Shown in pieces: positions 26,355 to 35,147 of a stretch of DNA of 64,000 nucleotides. Within the stretch, counting starts at the first letter, position 1, and every line of letters begins with the position of its first letter. A program made the translations under genes and the position numbers. The notes beneath the pieces are model-generated. The model searched no databases. It was not told the origin of the DNA and was given only the letters and a program-made list of their open reading frames with translations. Source of the stretch: JBJHBP01 sp050485685 (lineage in GTDB: Bacteria; Pseudomonadota; Gammaproteobacteria; Steroidobacterales; Rariloculaceae); contig JBJHBW010000001.1 of the NCBI GenBank assembly GCA_050485685.1, positions 281,031 through 345,030 of the forward strand, in the 5' to 3' direction.

Positions 26355-27263
26355 ATGCGTCTGAACACGACACGTGGACTGGCAGTGTTCTGCCTCGCGG
26401 CCCGGCAGCTGAGTTTCAAGGCGGCGGCCGAGCAGCTTTACATCACTCCGTCCGCCGTGAGCCACCAGATTAAGGCGCTGGAAGAGCAGCTGGGCACAAT
26501 GCTTTTCGAACGCCGCACCCGCGCGGTTGCGCTGACAGCGGCCGGTTCGCAGCTGTTCAGGCGCGTAGACCCGCTGCTTCGCGAACTGGAACGGGCCACC
26601 GCAGGTTTCACCGGAACCGCGCGACGCCGCGTACTTCGTCTGAGTCTGCTGCCCTTCTTTGCCAGCGAACTGTTCATTCCGCTGTTGGATCGGTTTCCGC
26701 ATCAGGACATGTCGCTGGACCTGCATCTGGACGACAACGACATCCGCGAATCAGTTCAGCTGACATCTGCCGATGCCGCGATACCGTTGCTGTCCACGCC
26801 ACCGGACGATACCTGTGCGTTCGAACTGTTTCAGCTGCGCCTGGTGCCGGCCTGTTCGTCAGCCCTGGCCGAGCGTTGTGCACCCCTGGGCCCGGAAGCC
26901 CTGCGTCGCGAGACACTGCTCGTGCACAAGTCCAGACCCCACGCATGGCAGGACTGGATGGCCGCGGAAGGTCTGGTGCATGCCGATGACGCGCGCACGA
27001 TCTATCTGGACAGCATGTACGCGGTCGCACGTGCGGCCGAGCGCGGACTGGGGATTGCACTGGTGCCGGTGCCACTCAGCAACGCATGGTTTCGCAGCGG
27101 CGCGCTGGTCCGCATTCTGGATGGTGAACTGGTCACAGGCGATCGTTACTACTTCATTCACCGGCCCGAAGATGAGCAGGATGCGGACATTGTTGCACTG
27201 CGCAAATGGGTGATCGACACCTTCGGGGCAGATGCAATCAGCTCAAGCGTCACTTCGCAATAA
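26355..27263 (+). CDS. LysR-family transcriptional regulator (GcvA-like)
   Basis: N-terminal winged HTH (FCLAARQLSFKAAAEQLYITPSAVSHQIKALEEQLG) and a periplasmic-binding-protein-like effector domain up to the end of the ~302-residue protein. The SAVSHQIKALE helix is closest to the GcvA subgroup. I favour ATG 26355 because LysR proteins begin a few residues before the HTH; GTG 26313 would add 14 residues. No divergent partner gene adjoins it: the upstream gene is on the same strand and ends in a terminator, so the target is unclear. Confidence 0.9.
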   Translation: MRLNTTRGLAVFCLAARQLSFKAAAEQLYITPSAVSHQIKALEEQLGTMLFERRTRAVALTAAGSQLFRRVDPLLRELERATAGFTGTARRRVLRLSLLPFFASELFIPLLDRFPHQDMSLDLHLDDNDIRESVQLTSADAAIPLLSTPPDDTCAFELFQLRLVPACSSALAERCAPLGPEALRRETLLVHKSRPHAWQDWMAAEGLVHADDARTIYLDSMYAVARAAERGLGIALVPVPLSNAWFRSGALVRILDGELVTGDRYYFIHRPEDEQDADIVALRKWVIDTFGADAISSSVTSQ

Positions 27264-27320
27264 TTCGTTTGTCGGACCCGAACCACCGCGGTAACTTCTG
27301 AACCGTGCTTCTCGAAGTCA

Positions 27321-27338
27321 TCACACAAGGAGGTGTGA
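27321..27338 (+). promoter_or_regulatory. Stem-loop presenting a Shine-Dalgarno sequence
   Basis: A perfect 6-bp stem TCACAC/GTGTGA surrounds the loop AAGGAG, which with the first stem base forms AAGGAGG, a near-perfect ribosome-binding site. The ATG of the small ORF follows one base after the stem. Confidence 0.5.
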
Positions 27339-27339
27339 C

Positions 27340-27534
27340 ATGTTGTCAGGGAACAGAACCATCGTCGGAAAGGACTCACCGACGGGCGTACTGTCCACAT
27401 CCGCTCCGACGGACTCTCGAGCACTTGCAGCTCCGACAAGGACAATTCCTCGACTGAAGCGGTATCGCGACAGCACCGGCACGACAGCTGGCGGCGAATC
27501 GCGTGGCTGGCGTTGCTCATTGCTGGGCCTTTGA
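27340..27534 (+). CDS. Possible small protein of unknown function
   Basis: A 64-codon ORF follows an unusually strong Shine-Dalgarno (AAGGAGG, six to seven bases before the ATG). The product is polar, rich in Ser, Thr, Arg and Gly, with no signal peptide, membrane segment or known motif. The ribosome site argues for translation; the composition does not. The transcript would end at the terminator 90 bp downstream. Confidence 0.3.
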   Translation: MLSGNRTIVGKDSPTGVLSTSAPTDSRALAAPTRTIPRLKRYRDSTGTTAGGESRGWRCSLLGL

Positions 27535-27623
27535 TGCCAACCTGCCGCTGAAGTCACTCAGCAACGTCGCACTCCGCCTCCCCCCCCGGGGTGTGACCAG
27601 CCCGCCAGGACCGCGGGCAATTG

Positions 27624-27658
27624 GCCCGGCCGGCCCATCCGGCCGGGCTTTCTTTTTT
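27624..27658 (+). terminator. Rho-independent terminator
   Basis: A 10-bp stem GCCCGGCCGG/CCGGCCGGGC with a 5-base loop is followed by TTTCTTTTTT. It lies upstream of the FKBP gene and would insulate it from the LysR gene and the small ORF. Confidence 0.85.
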
Positions 27659-27765
27659 CCGGGCGCTGCCCGCGCACGATTCGTCCCCTTCCGGTCTGTT
27701 ATCGTCGATAATCGCTCCAGCGCAGCAGACTGCCACCCCTACAAGGCCGGATCGGACTCACCCGT

Positions 27766-28248
27766 ATGCAGATAGAACAGAACAAGGTCGTCGTCTTTCA
27801 CTACACGCTGACCGACGAGCAGAAGTCCTTCAACGAGACTTCGCGGGATGCTGAGCCGGTGGCCTATCTTCACGGCCACCGGAACATCGTACCGGGACTG
27901 GAAACAGCGATGGCCGGCAGGCAGGCGGGCGACACCTTCAGCGTGACGCTGACCCCGGAGGAGGCCTATGGTCCGCGTAACGAAGAAGCCGTGCAGAGGG
28001 TACCGATCAAGCATCTCGTGCGTCCGGGCAGACTGGCCCCGGGCCAGATGGTCACAGTAAACACCACACAGGGTCAGAGGGCTGCACGCGTCGTGAAGGT
28101 CGGCCGCTTCAACGTCGACGTAGATCTCAATCATCCGCTAGCCGGCCACACGCTTGATTTCGATATCGAGATCATCGAGGTACGCGACGCGAGCGCCGAG
28201 GAAATCAGGCACAAGCACGCGCACGGACCCGGCGGACACGATCACTGA
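27766..28248 (+). CDS. slyD: FKBP-type peptidyl-prolyl isomerase, SlyD-like
   Basis: The 160-residue protein has the SlyD arrangement: split FKBP domain (VVVFHYTLTDEQ and YLHGHRNIVPGLETAMAG), the inserted IF chaperone domain with AYGPRNEEAVQRVP, and the FKBP end with HPLAGHTLDFDIEI. The tail is short but His-rich (RHKHAHGPGGHDH), fitting metal binding. Roles are proline isomerisation, chaperoning and nickel handling in the cytoplasm. Confidence 0.92.
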   Translation: MQIEQNKVVVFHYTLTDEQKSFNETSRDAEPVAYLHGHRNIVPGLETAMAGRQAGDTFSVTLTPEEAYGPRNEEAVQRVPIKHLVRPGRLAPGQMVTVNTTQGQRAARVVKVGRFNVDVDLNHPLAGHTLDFDIEIIEVRDASAEEIRHKHAHGPGGHDH

Positions 28249-28305
28249 CGGGACAACCCTGCGCTTTCGACTACAATAAAAATCTGACGCCGCGAGGAAT
28301 ACCCG

Positions 28306-29742
28306 ATGACGAAACTTTTTCCGGATACTGCCGCCTTCACCGGCTACGATGCCCCCTCACGCATCGAAGCCGATGTCTACGACCTCGAAGTCTCAGGCGA
28401 ACTGCCCGAAGCGCTGCGCGGCAGCTGGTACCGGATGACGCCCGATCCGCAGTTCCCTCCGTTGCTGGGCGACGACTTCATCATCAGCGGCGACGGCATG
28501 ATATCCATGTTCCGCTTCGCGGACGGCCATGTGGACTACCGATCCCGCTACGTGCACACCGCACGCTGGCTGGCCGAGCGCGCCGCCCGGCGCTCGCTTT
28601 TCGGTGCCTACCGGAATCCTTTCACCGATGATCCCAGCGTGCAGGGTGTGGATCGCACGACCGCGAACACAACCGCCCTGTGGCATGGCGGACGGCTGCT
28701 GGCCCTGAAGGAAGACGGCCGTCCGTACGAACTCGATCCGGACACGCTGGAAACCCGGGGCTCATTCGACTTCAACGGCAAGCTGCGCAGCCAGACAGTG
28801 ACCGCACACCCGAAGATCGACCCGCAGACCGGTGAACTGGTGTTCTTCGGTTATGAGGTCGACGGACTGGCCAGCCGCAGGATGGCTTACTGCGTTGCCG
28901 ACGCGAACGGCAACCTCACGCATGAGGAATGGTTTGACGCACCGTATGCCGCACTGGTCCACGACTTCGGTGTCACGCAGGACTACGTGATCTTCCCGAT
29001 CTTCCCCACCATCGCGGACGCCGAACGCATGAAAGCCGGCGGCCCGCACTGGATGAGCGATCTCAGCCTCGATTCCTGGGTGGGCATCATGCCGCGCAGC
29101 GGCGGCGTGGACCAAATGCGCTGGTTCCGCCGCCCGGGCGGATTCGCGTTCCACATGGCCAATGCGTGGAATGACGGCAAGAAGGTATATCTGGATCTGT
29201 CACTGGCCGGCATGAACCCGTTTCCGTTCATCCCGGACATACGCGAACCCTACGATCCGCAACGTGCGGCAGCGATGCCGATACGCTGGAGCTTCGATCT
29301 GTCCCGCGACAGCGACAGTTTCGAGGAAACCTTGCTGGCGCCGGTGCCAGGCGATCTGCCGCGCATAGACGACCGCCGCGCCTGCGGACCCTACCGCTAC
29401 TGTTATATGGGCATGGTCGATCCCACCCGTGCGATGCGCAAAACCGGGCCGGTGGGTGCGGGCTTCAATCTGATCGGCCGCCTTGATGTGCAGAACGGCG
29501 AAACCAGCATCTGGTACGGTGACGACGACTGCACATTCCAGGAACCGCAGTTCGTGCCGGCGGGCCCGGCTGAGGACGAGGGTTACGTACTCGCGGTGAT
29601 CGAGCGCCACGCGGAGAATCGTTCCGATGTAGGCGTGTTCGACGCACGCCGCATTGCCGACGGACCGATCGCTCTGATACGTCTGCCGCACCGTCTGCGT
29701 ATGGCAGTGCACGGCAACTGGGCACCGGCGCGAGGCGAATGA
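28306..29742 (+). CDS. Carotenoid oxygenase family dioxygenase, lignostilbene-dioxygenase-like
   Basis: This 478-residue protein is a seven-bladed propeller non-heme iron dioxygenase. All four iron-binding histidines are visible: H168 (TAHPK), H219 (VHDFG), H283 (FHMAN) and H469 (VHGNW). The N-terminal run QFPPLLGDDF, GDGMISMFRF, LFGAYRNPFTDDPSVQG resembles the bacterial lignostilbene-alpha,beta-dioxygenases rather than plant carotenoid cleavage enzymes. The reaction would be cleavage of a C=C double bond to two aldehydes. The PQQ dehydrogenase and the triple SnoaL lipoprotein follow within 50 bp and with overlap, suggesting one operon for an aromatic or apocarotenoid substrate. Confidence 0.9.
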   Translation: MTKLFPDTAAFTGYDAPSRIEADVYDLEVSGELPEALRGSWYRMTPDPQFPPLLGDDFIISGDGMISMFRFADGHVDYRSRYVHTARWLAERAARRSLFGAYRNPFTDDPSVQGVDRTTANTTALWHGGRLLALKEDGRPYELDPDTLETRGSFDFNGKLRSQTVTAHPKIDPQTGELVFFGYEVDGLASRRMAYCVADANGNLTHEEWFDAPYAALVHDFGVTQDYVIFPIFPTIADAERMKAGGPHWMSDLSLDSWVGIMPRSGGVDQMRWFRRPGGFAFHMANAWNDGKKVYLDLSLAGMNPFPFIPDIREPYDPQRAAAMPIRWSFDLSRDSDSFEETLLAPVPGDLPRIDDRRACGPYRYCYMGMVDPTRAMRKTGPVGAGFNLIGRLDVQNGETSIWYGDDDCTFQEPQFVPAGPAEDEGYVLAVIERHAENRSDVGVFDARRIADGPIALIRLPHRLRMAVHGNWAPARGE

Positions 29743-29798
29743 GCCGGCTGCCAATGAACCGGTCGCAGATGAACCGGCAGAAAAACAATGGGGAGTGA
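29739..29798 (+). CDS. Possible 19-residue coupling peptide made of a 15-base tandem repeat
   Basis: An ATG overlapping the dioxygenase stop (ATGA) opens a 19-codon frame that runs through three 15-base near-repeats each starting with ATGARCCGG, and ends inside the dehydrogenase start region, covering its GGGGAG. It may carry ribosomes from the dioxygenase to the dehydrogenase gene. No product is known. Confidence 0.2.
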   Translation: MSRLPMNRSQMNRQKNNGE

Positions 29799-31968
29799 GA
29801 ATCAAGGCATGAATGACCGGCCCGCCACGCTGCGCCAGAACGCGCGCGGCACTCTGATACCCGTCGCTGCGGCTCTGGCCGCGATGCTGACTGCAACCCT
29901 TGTCGCAACACCGGCTCTGTCCGACGGCCCGGCTGCGGTCACGCACGAACGCATGCTCAACGCCGATGCGGAACCCGGCAACTGGATGGGGCACGGGCGC
30001 ACCTACGACGAGCAGCGCTTCAGCCCACTGACGCAGATCAACGAACACAATGCCCACGAGCTGGGACTGGCCTGGTATCACGACCACGAAACCTTTCGCG
30101 GCGTGCAGGCGACCCCGATCGTCGTCGACGGCGTGATGTACAACATCAGCGCGTGGAACATCACGACTGCGCTGAATGCAGCGACCGGCGAACTGCTGTG
30201 GACCTATGACCCGGAGGTGCCGGCACAGTGGGGCCGGTATACCTGCTGCGAACCGATCAGCCGCGGCCTTGCGGTCTGGGAAGGCAAGGTCATTCTCGCG
30301 ACACTGGACGGACGGCTGATCGCACTGGATGCGGCCAGCGGTGAACCGATCTGGGAAACGCTCACCGTCGATCACGACTGGCCGTACACGATTACCGGCG
30401 CGCCACGGGTATATGACGGACGCGTCATCATCGGCAACAGCGGCGCCGATTTCGGGGTGCGCGGTTACGCGAGCGCGTACGACGCGACCACCGGCGAACT
30501 GATATGGCGCTTTTATACCGTGCCCGGCAACCCGGCCGACGGATTCGAGAACGAAGCCATGGAAATGGCCGCCGAGACCTGGACCGGTGAATGGTGGGTA
30601 CTGGGTGGCGGCGGCACACCCTGGGATGCCTTCTCGTATGACCCGGAACTGAACCTGGTCTATATCGGCACCGGCAACGGTGCACCGCTGTCTCATTACC
30701 ATCGAAGCCCGGACGGTGGCGACAACCTGTTCCTGGCTTCCATTGTCGCGGTCACAGCCGACACCGGTGAGTACGTGTGGCATTACCAGACTGCACCGGG
30801 CGAGAACTGGGACTACACGGCCACGCAGTCGATGATCCTCGCAGACCTCGAGATCGACGGCGAGATGCGCAAGGTCATCATGCAGGCGCCGAAGAACGGC
30901 TTCTTCTATGTGCTGGATCGCGAAACCGGCGAACTGTTGTCGGCACGCAAGTTCGTCACGAACTTCTGGGCCAGCCATGTGGACATGCTGACCGGCCGTC
31001 CTGTCCTGCACCCGGATGCGTTCTTCGGTGAGGAACCGGTGCTGATCACGCCCGGCCCCGGCGGCGGCCACAACTGGTATCCGATGTCGTTCAGCCCGCT
31101 GACGGGGCTCGCGTATTTCTCCGTGATGGAAGAGTGGTTCGTGTTCGCACTGGCGCCGGAATTTCGTCCGCAGCGCTTCCGTTCCAACACCGGCTGGACG
31201 TTCGCAGGCTTCCCAGAACGTCGTCAGCAGCTGCAGCGCATCGCCAACGAGCGTCGTGAGGGCTGGCTGACCGCCTGGGATCCGGTGCGTCAGCGCGAAG
31301 TCTGGCGCGTGCCCTACTCTCGCCCGGGCAGCGGCGGCACGCTGGTCACCGCTGGCAACATCGTTTTCCAGGGCACCGCGGAGCAGACGGTTGCGATCTA
31401 TCGCGCCGATGATGGCGAAAAGCTTTGGGATATGCCGGTGCAGACAGTGCCCATGGCGGGACCTGTCACCTACACCGTGGACGGCGAGCAGTACATTGCC
31501 GTAAATGCCGGCTGGGGTGGCGGCATGGCCGCGGTGGAGCGCATGTCCGGTCAGGGCATGCAGCGTTCACAGGCGCGCCTGGTGGTATTCAGGCTCGGCG
31601 GCACGGCCGAGTTGCCGCCCCTGGCACCGGATGAATCCGAACCCGAGCCGCCGCCGCCAATTACCGCATCGGAAGACACAATCCAGCGCGGCGCGACGCT
31701 CTACAGTGACACCTGCGCGGTCTGCCATGGCCCGCGCGGCATCAGCGCCAACAGCGATCTGCGTTTCATGGACAGCCAGACGAGGGCCGAGTTCGCCGAC
31801 ATCGTGCTGCGTGGGATACGTGCCAGTGAGGGCATGGCGCGCTTTGACGACCTGCTCGATGAAAACGACGTGGCCGCGATCTACGCTTACCTGGTTGCAC
31901 GCGCCAACGAGGACTGGGGCGAGCGCGAAGCCCGTCCGGCGGATCCGGACTCGCCGGCAGCACAATGA
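29788..31968 (+). CDS. PQQ-dependent quinohemoprotein dehydrogenase (type II alcohol dehydrogenase-like)
   Basis: The 726-residue exported enzyme has a signal peptide (cleavage after ALS), an eight-bladed PQQ propeller and a C-terminal cytochrome c domain with heme motif CAVCH (643-647). PQQ-site features are present: vicinal disulfide C153-C154, and the catalytic Asp in NWDYT (D342). The position two residues after that Asp is Thr (T344) where lanthanide-dependent enzymes have Asp, so calcium is the expected metal. It oxidises an alcohol or aldehyde in the periplasm and passes electrons through its own heme. Start is ATG 29788 or ATG 29809; the second gives a cleaner signal peptide. It overlaps the next gene by four bases. 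Confidence 0.92.
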   Translation: MGSENQGMNDRPATLRQNARGTLIPVAAALAAMLTATLVATPALSDGPAAVTHERMLNADAEPGNWMGHGRTYDEQRFSPLTQINEHNAHELGLAWYHDHETFRGVQATPIVVDGVMYNISAWNITTALNAATGELLWTYDPEVPAQWGRYTCCEPISRGLAVWEGKVILATLDGRLIALDAASGEPIWETLTVDHDWPYTITGAPRVYDGRVIIGNSGADFGVRGYASAYDATTGELIWRFYTVPGNPADGFENEAMEMAAETWTGEWWVLGGGGTPWDAFSYDPELNLVYIGTGNGAPLSHYHRSPDGGDNLFLASIVAVTADTGEYVWHYQTAPGENWDYTATQSMILADLEIDGEMRKVIMQAPKNGFFYVLDRETGELLSARKFVTNFWASHVDMLTGRPVLHPDAFFGEEPVLITPGPGGGHNWYPMSFSPLTGLAYFSVMEEWFVFALAPEFRPQRFRSNTGWTFAGFPERRQQLQRIANERREGWLTAWDPVRQREVWRVPYSRPGSGGTLVTAGNIVFQGTAEQTVAIYRADDGEKLWDMPVQTVPMAGPVTYTVDGEQYIAVNAGWGGGMAAVERMSGQGMQRSQARLVVFRLGGTAELPPLAPDESEPEPPPPITASEDTIQRGATLYSDTCAVCHGPRGISANSDLRFMDSQTRAEFADIVLRGIRASEGMARFDDLLDENDVAAIYAYLVARANEDWGEREARPADPDSPAAQ

Positions 31969-34097
31969 CCAGGCGCGCAGACCTGTCCGCAATACGCAGG
32001 CCGGCAAGCCGTCTGGCGGGGACGCCCGCAGCCGCAACCTGCACCGCCGTTGCCTGCGTCGCGCTGCTGCTGGCAGCCTGCTCGAACGACAGTGTGGACC
32101 GCAACGACAGCGCGCCACGCGAAGCCGGAGCCGTGGCGGAACTTGCCGGCGCACTGACGGCACTCGATGAACGTGCGCAGCGGCTGCGCGATGCCGCCGA
32201 TATCAAGCGCCTGCAGCGCGCTTACGGCCACTATGTGGACCGCGCGTGGTGGCACGACGTCGCGGACCTGTTCGCCGAAGACGCGAGCGTGGAGTTCGGC
32301 AATGACGGTGTCTGGGTCGGCCGTGAACGCATACGGGAATATTTCCTGCGCCTGGGCAACGGCGAAACCGGCCTGCAGCACGGTCAGATCAACAATCACA
32401 TGCAGCTGCAACCCGTCGTGCATGTCGCCGACGACGGACTCACCGCTAACGGACGCTGGCGGGCGTTCAGCATGGTCGGGCAGTTCGGCGAGAAAGCGCT
32501 GTGGGCCGAAGGGCCATACGAGAATGAATACGTGAAGGAAGACGGCGTGTGGAAGATCAGCCGTCTGCGCTGGTATCCCACGTTTGTCGTGCCCTACGAG
32601 GAAGGCTGGTCCGGCTCCACGGTAGCCAGCTGGCACTCGCCGGCCGCTGGCGAGGATTTCGCGCCCGACCGCGAGGCCGATGAATCACTGCCGCTGTTTC
32701 CTGATGTATACGTTGCACCGTTCCACTACCCGCATCCCGCCGGTCGACCGGTTGTCCATGCCGACGACGATCCTCGGCTGACGACCAGCACACCGGCAGC
32801 GGACGAAGCTGCAGGCGAACTGCATGCGCTGCTCACCGCAAGGCGTGGGCAGCTGGCACGTCTTGAAGCCTGGGAGGCAGTGGAGAACCTGCAGGCTGCC
32901 TATGGTTATTACTTCGACCGCCAGCTCTGGGACGACGTGGCCGCACTGTTCTCCGGGGACGCCACGTTCGAGTACGGCCAGAGTGGCGTCTATCAAGGTC
33001 GTGACAGCATTCGTCGCGGCCTGACGCTGTTCGGCGATGAAGGGCCGGAGCATGGCAGACTGAATAACCACTTCCAGCTGCAACCGCTGATCACGGTCGC
33101 CGACGACGGCCGCAGCGCCCGAGCGCGATGGCGTGGCCTGAACCAGACCGGTGTGCACGGCGAGTATGGTGAGTGGAGCGAGGGCGTCTACGAGAACGAG
33201 TACGTGCTCGAGGATGGCGTGTGGCGGATAAGTCGGCTGCACTTCTATGTCACGGTGATCGCCGATTATGAGCGAGGCTGGGGCAACGATCCCAAACCCA
33301 TGCCGGGCCCGAGTGAACAGATTCCACCGGATGCGCCGCCCACGGAAGTCTATGAATCGCTGCCCGGCGTACACATCCCGCCGTTTCATTACGAACACCC
33401 CGTTGCCGGCGGGCCGCCGACCCGGCCGCGAATTGCCAGTGACGGCAACGACACTGACCACAGCGGTGACGCCAGGCTCGCCGACCTGCGCGCACAGCTT
33501 GTGCGCACCGGTCACATGCTGGACCGGTTGCAGGACGAGCGCGAGATCGAAGTACTGCAGCGCAGCTACGGCTTTTACGTGGACAAGAGTCTGTACGACG
33601 ACGTGACCGGACTGTTCGCGACCGATGGCACGCTGGAAATCGGCGGTCGCGGCGTGTTTGTCGGCCGCGACCGGATCAGCGAATACCTGCACTGGCTGAC
33701 ACCGGCCGGACCGCAGCACAACCAGATCTTCAACCACACGCAGTTCCAGCCCGTGCTCACGGTGTCGGACGACGGCAGCTTCGCGCAGGGCCGCTGGCGC
33801 GCACTGGTTATCGGCGGCACCGGCGCGGGACTCGCATTGTGGGGCGAAGTCACCTACGAGAACGAGTACGTGAAACGCGACGGTGTATGGCAGATCGCAC
33901 AGCTATACGCGTTCTTCAACATGTACACGATCTACGACCAGGGCTGGCAGCACAGCCGCTGGCCTAACACGCGACCGGAAGCCGATCTGCCGCCCGACCG
34001 ACCGCCTACAGTCATCTATGACATGTACCCGGAGATCCACATGGTGCCGTTCCACTACCCGAATCCGGTGTCGGGTATTACCGCGGACCAGCGGTAG
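31965..34097 (+). CDS. Lipoprotein with three tandem SnoaL/NTF2-like units
   Basis: The 710-residue product has a lipoprotein signal (LLLAAC, C39) and three homologous units of about 220 residues. Each unit opens with LQxxYGxYxD, has DDVxxLFxxD, then an HxxxxNH motif (HGQINNH, HGRLNNH, HNQIFNH), then YENEYVxxDGVW, and ends in a Pro-rich arm with PFHYxxP (PFHYPHP, PFHYEHP, PFHYPNP). The cores match the SnoaL-like fold of the NTF2 superfamily, used by small dehydratases, cyclases and isomerases. Its start overlaps the PQQ dehydrogenase stop, so it is probably expressed with it at the periplasmic face of the outer membrane. Three fused copies in one lipoprotein are unusual. Confidence 0.85.
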   Translation: MTRRADLSAIRRPASRLAGTPAAATCTAVACVALLLAACSNDSVDRNDSAPREAGAVAELAGALTALDERAQRLRDAADIKRLQRAYGHYVDRAWWHDVADLFAEDASVEFGNDGVWVGRERIREYFLRLGNGETGLQHGQINNHMQLQPVVHVADDGLTANGRWRAFSMVGQFGEKALWAEGPYENEYVKEDGVWKISRLRWYPTFVVPYEEGWSGSTVASWHSPAAGEDFAPDREADESLPLFPDVYVAPFHYPHPAGRPVVHADDDPRLTTSTPAADEAAGELHALLTARRGQLARLEAWEAVENLQAAYGYYFDRQLWDDVAALFSGDATFEYGQSGVYQGRDSIRRGLTLFGDEGPEHGRLNNHFQLQPLITVADDGRSARARWRGLNQTGVHGEYGEWSEGVYENEYVLEDGVWRISRLHFYVTVIADYERGWGNDPKPMPGPSEQIPPDAPPTEVYESLPGVHIPPFHYEHPVAGGPPTRPRIASDGNDTDHSGDARLADLRAQLVRTGHMLDRLQDEREIEVLQRSYGFYVDKSLYDDVTGLFATDGTLEIGGRGVFVGRDRISEYLHWLTPAGPQHNQIFNHTQFQPVLTVSDDGSFAQGRWRALVIGGTGAGLALWGEVTYENEYVKRDGVWQIAQLYAFFNMYTIYDQGWQHSRWPNTRPEADLPPDRPPTVIYDMYPEIHMVPFHYPNPVSGITADQR

Positions 34098-34122
34098 CAG
34101 CGCCGCGTCCCGGGTCCGGCTG

Positions 34123-35097
34123 TCAGGCCGCCAGTGCGCGGACCTGCCGTGAAGCGGTGCCGAAATCGGCAGGGGTGCCGGCCGCGATGTATCCCAGCCA
34201 CTCCTCGTGGAACCGGTGCCAAAGCGCTTCGCGCGCATCCGTGGAGTGACTGACAGGCAGCAGTCGCACCTCCAGCCAGCGCCGGATGCGGTTAACGACC
34301 GCGAGCACCGTGCGAGACGGCACCACGGCGTCGTCCAGACCCACGCCAAACAGCGTGGGCGCATTGACCAGCGGCGCGAAATGCAGCGTGTCGAAGTAGG
34401 CCAGCGTGCTCAATACGGCATCGCGTCGCCACGGAAACTGCGTAATGTATTTCTTTACTTCCAGGGCCGAACCGGCCCGGGCCAGCCTGTGTCGTTCATC
34501 GTGCCATCCGAAGGTGGGCTGTCCCACGACGACGAAATCCGGTTCGCGGGACAACGCGGCCGCCATCAGCGCCAGCGCACCGCCGAAACTGAAGCCATAG
34601 AAGTTCACAGTCGACACCTGCTCGCCCAGCAGTTCGCGGGCTGCACGCAGCGCCTGCAGAAAATCGGTGACCGCGCCGCGCAAAATACTTGTGTCCGGCG
34701 ATTCGATGCCGGTCATTACGTAGCCTTCAGGTGCAATCGCAACGGCTGCAGCAGAGCGCCCGAACCCGCGCGCATCGAATCCACAGACATTGAACCCGCG
34801 CCGCGCCCATTCGTGCATGACCTGAAATCGGTCGTTGTAGCCATGCGCATGCACTATCAGGGGGCGCGAGGACTGTGACTGCGACGTTCGGAGCAGGTAC
34901 CCGCGCACACGCACTCCCCCCAGCGACGTGAAGCGGATCTGTGCCAGACGCAAGCCGTCGGCGGTGATTTTCTCACTGGCGACAGCAGTTTCGGGCGCAA
35001 TCTCCTGCAACTCGGCCACCGTCATGGCCCAGAACCTCGAGAAGTCGGCTGGTTGCTCTACACCCGGTTCGAAACGTTCAAGGCCCTCTATAGCCAT
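34123..35097 (-). CDS. Alpha/beta hydrolase, acetyl-xylan-esterase (AXE1)-like
   Basis: The 324-residue protein has the nucleophile elbow GFSFGG, a conserved HAHGYNDR oxyanion region, the acid in GVGLDDAVVP and a C-terminal histidine in VSHST, the triad layout of AXE1/cephalosporin-C deacetylases. Likely a cytoplasmic esterase of small acyl substrates. ATG 35097 is chosen because GGGAGTGAG precedes it. It is divergent from the cNMP-acyltransferase gene with 50 bp between starts. Confidence 0.85.
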   Translation of the reverse strand: MAIEGLERFEPGVEQPADFSRFWAMTVAELQEIAPETAVASEKITADGLRLAQIRFTSLGGVRVRGYLLRTSQSQSSRPLIVHAHGYNDRFQVMHEWARRGFNVCGFDARGFGRSAAAVAIAPEGYVMTGIESPDTSILRGAVTDFLQALRAARELLGEQVSTVNFYGFSFGGALALMAAALSREPDFVVVGQPTFGWHDERHRLARAGSALEVKKYITQFPWRRDAVLSTLAYFDTLHFAPLVNAPTLFGVGLDDAVVPSRTVLAVVNRIRRWLEVRLLPVSHSTDAREALWHRFHEEWLGYIAAGTPADFGTASRQVRALAA

Positions 35098-35147
35098 GCT
35101 CACTCCCTGTGCGTGCCGGATGGCACGGATTCTGCTTTGCATTCACT

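Larger units (their letters stand above)
27264..27765 (+). other. Intergenic region with a strong RBS hairpin, a small ORF and a terminator
   Basis: This 502-bp stretch has no conserved gene I can recognise. It holds an RBS-bearing stem-loop at 27321-27338, a 64-codon ORF at 27340-27534 and an intrinsic terminator at 27624-27658, so it may encode a short independent transcript. In another frame around 27440-27535 there is a hydrophobic tail (RRIAWLALLIAGPLMP) without its own start. Confidence 0.5.

Noticed and set aside
29200..31071. 623-codon minus-strand frame over the dioxygenase and PQQ dehydrogenase genes
   Set aside because: Antisense to two confidently assigned enzymes with intact catalytic residues; no credible start or motif.
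29788..31968. Lanthanide-dependent (XoxF/ExaF-type) PQQ dehydrogenase
   Set aside because: The lanthanide-coordinating Asp two residues after the catalytic Asp is Thr (NWDYT), so calcium is expected.
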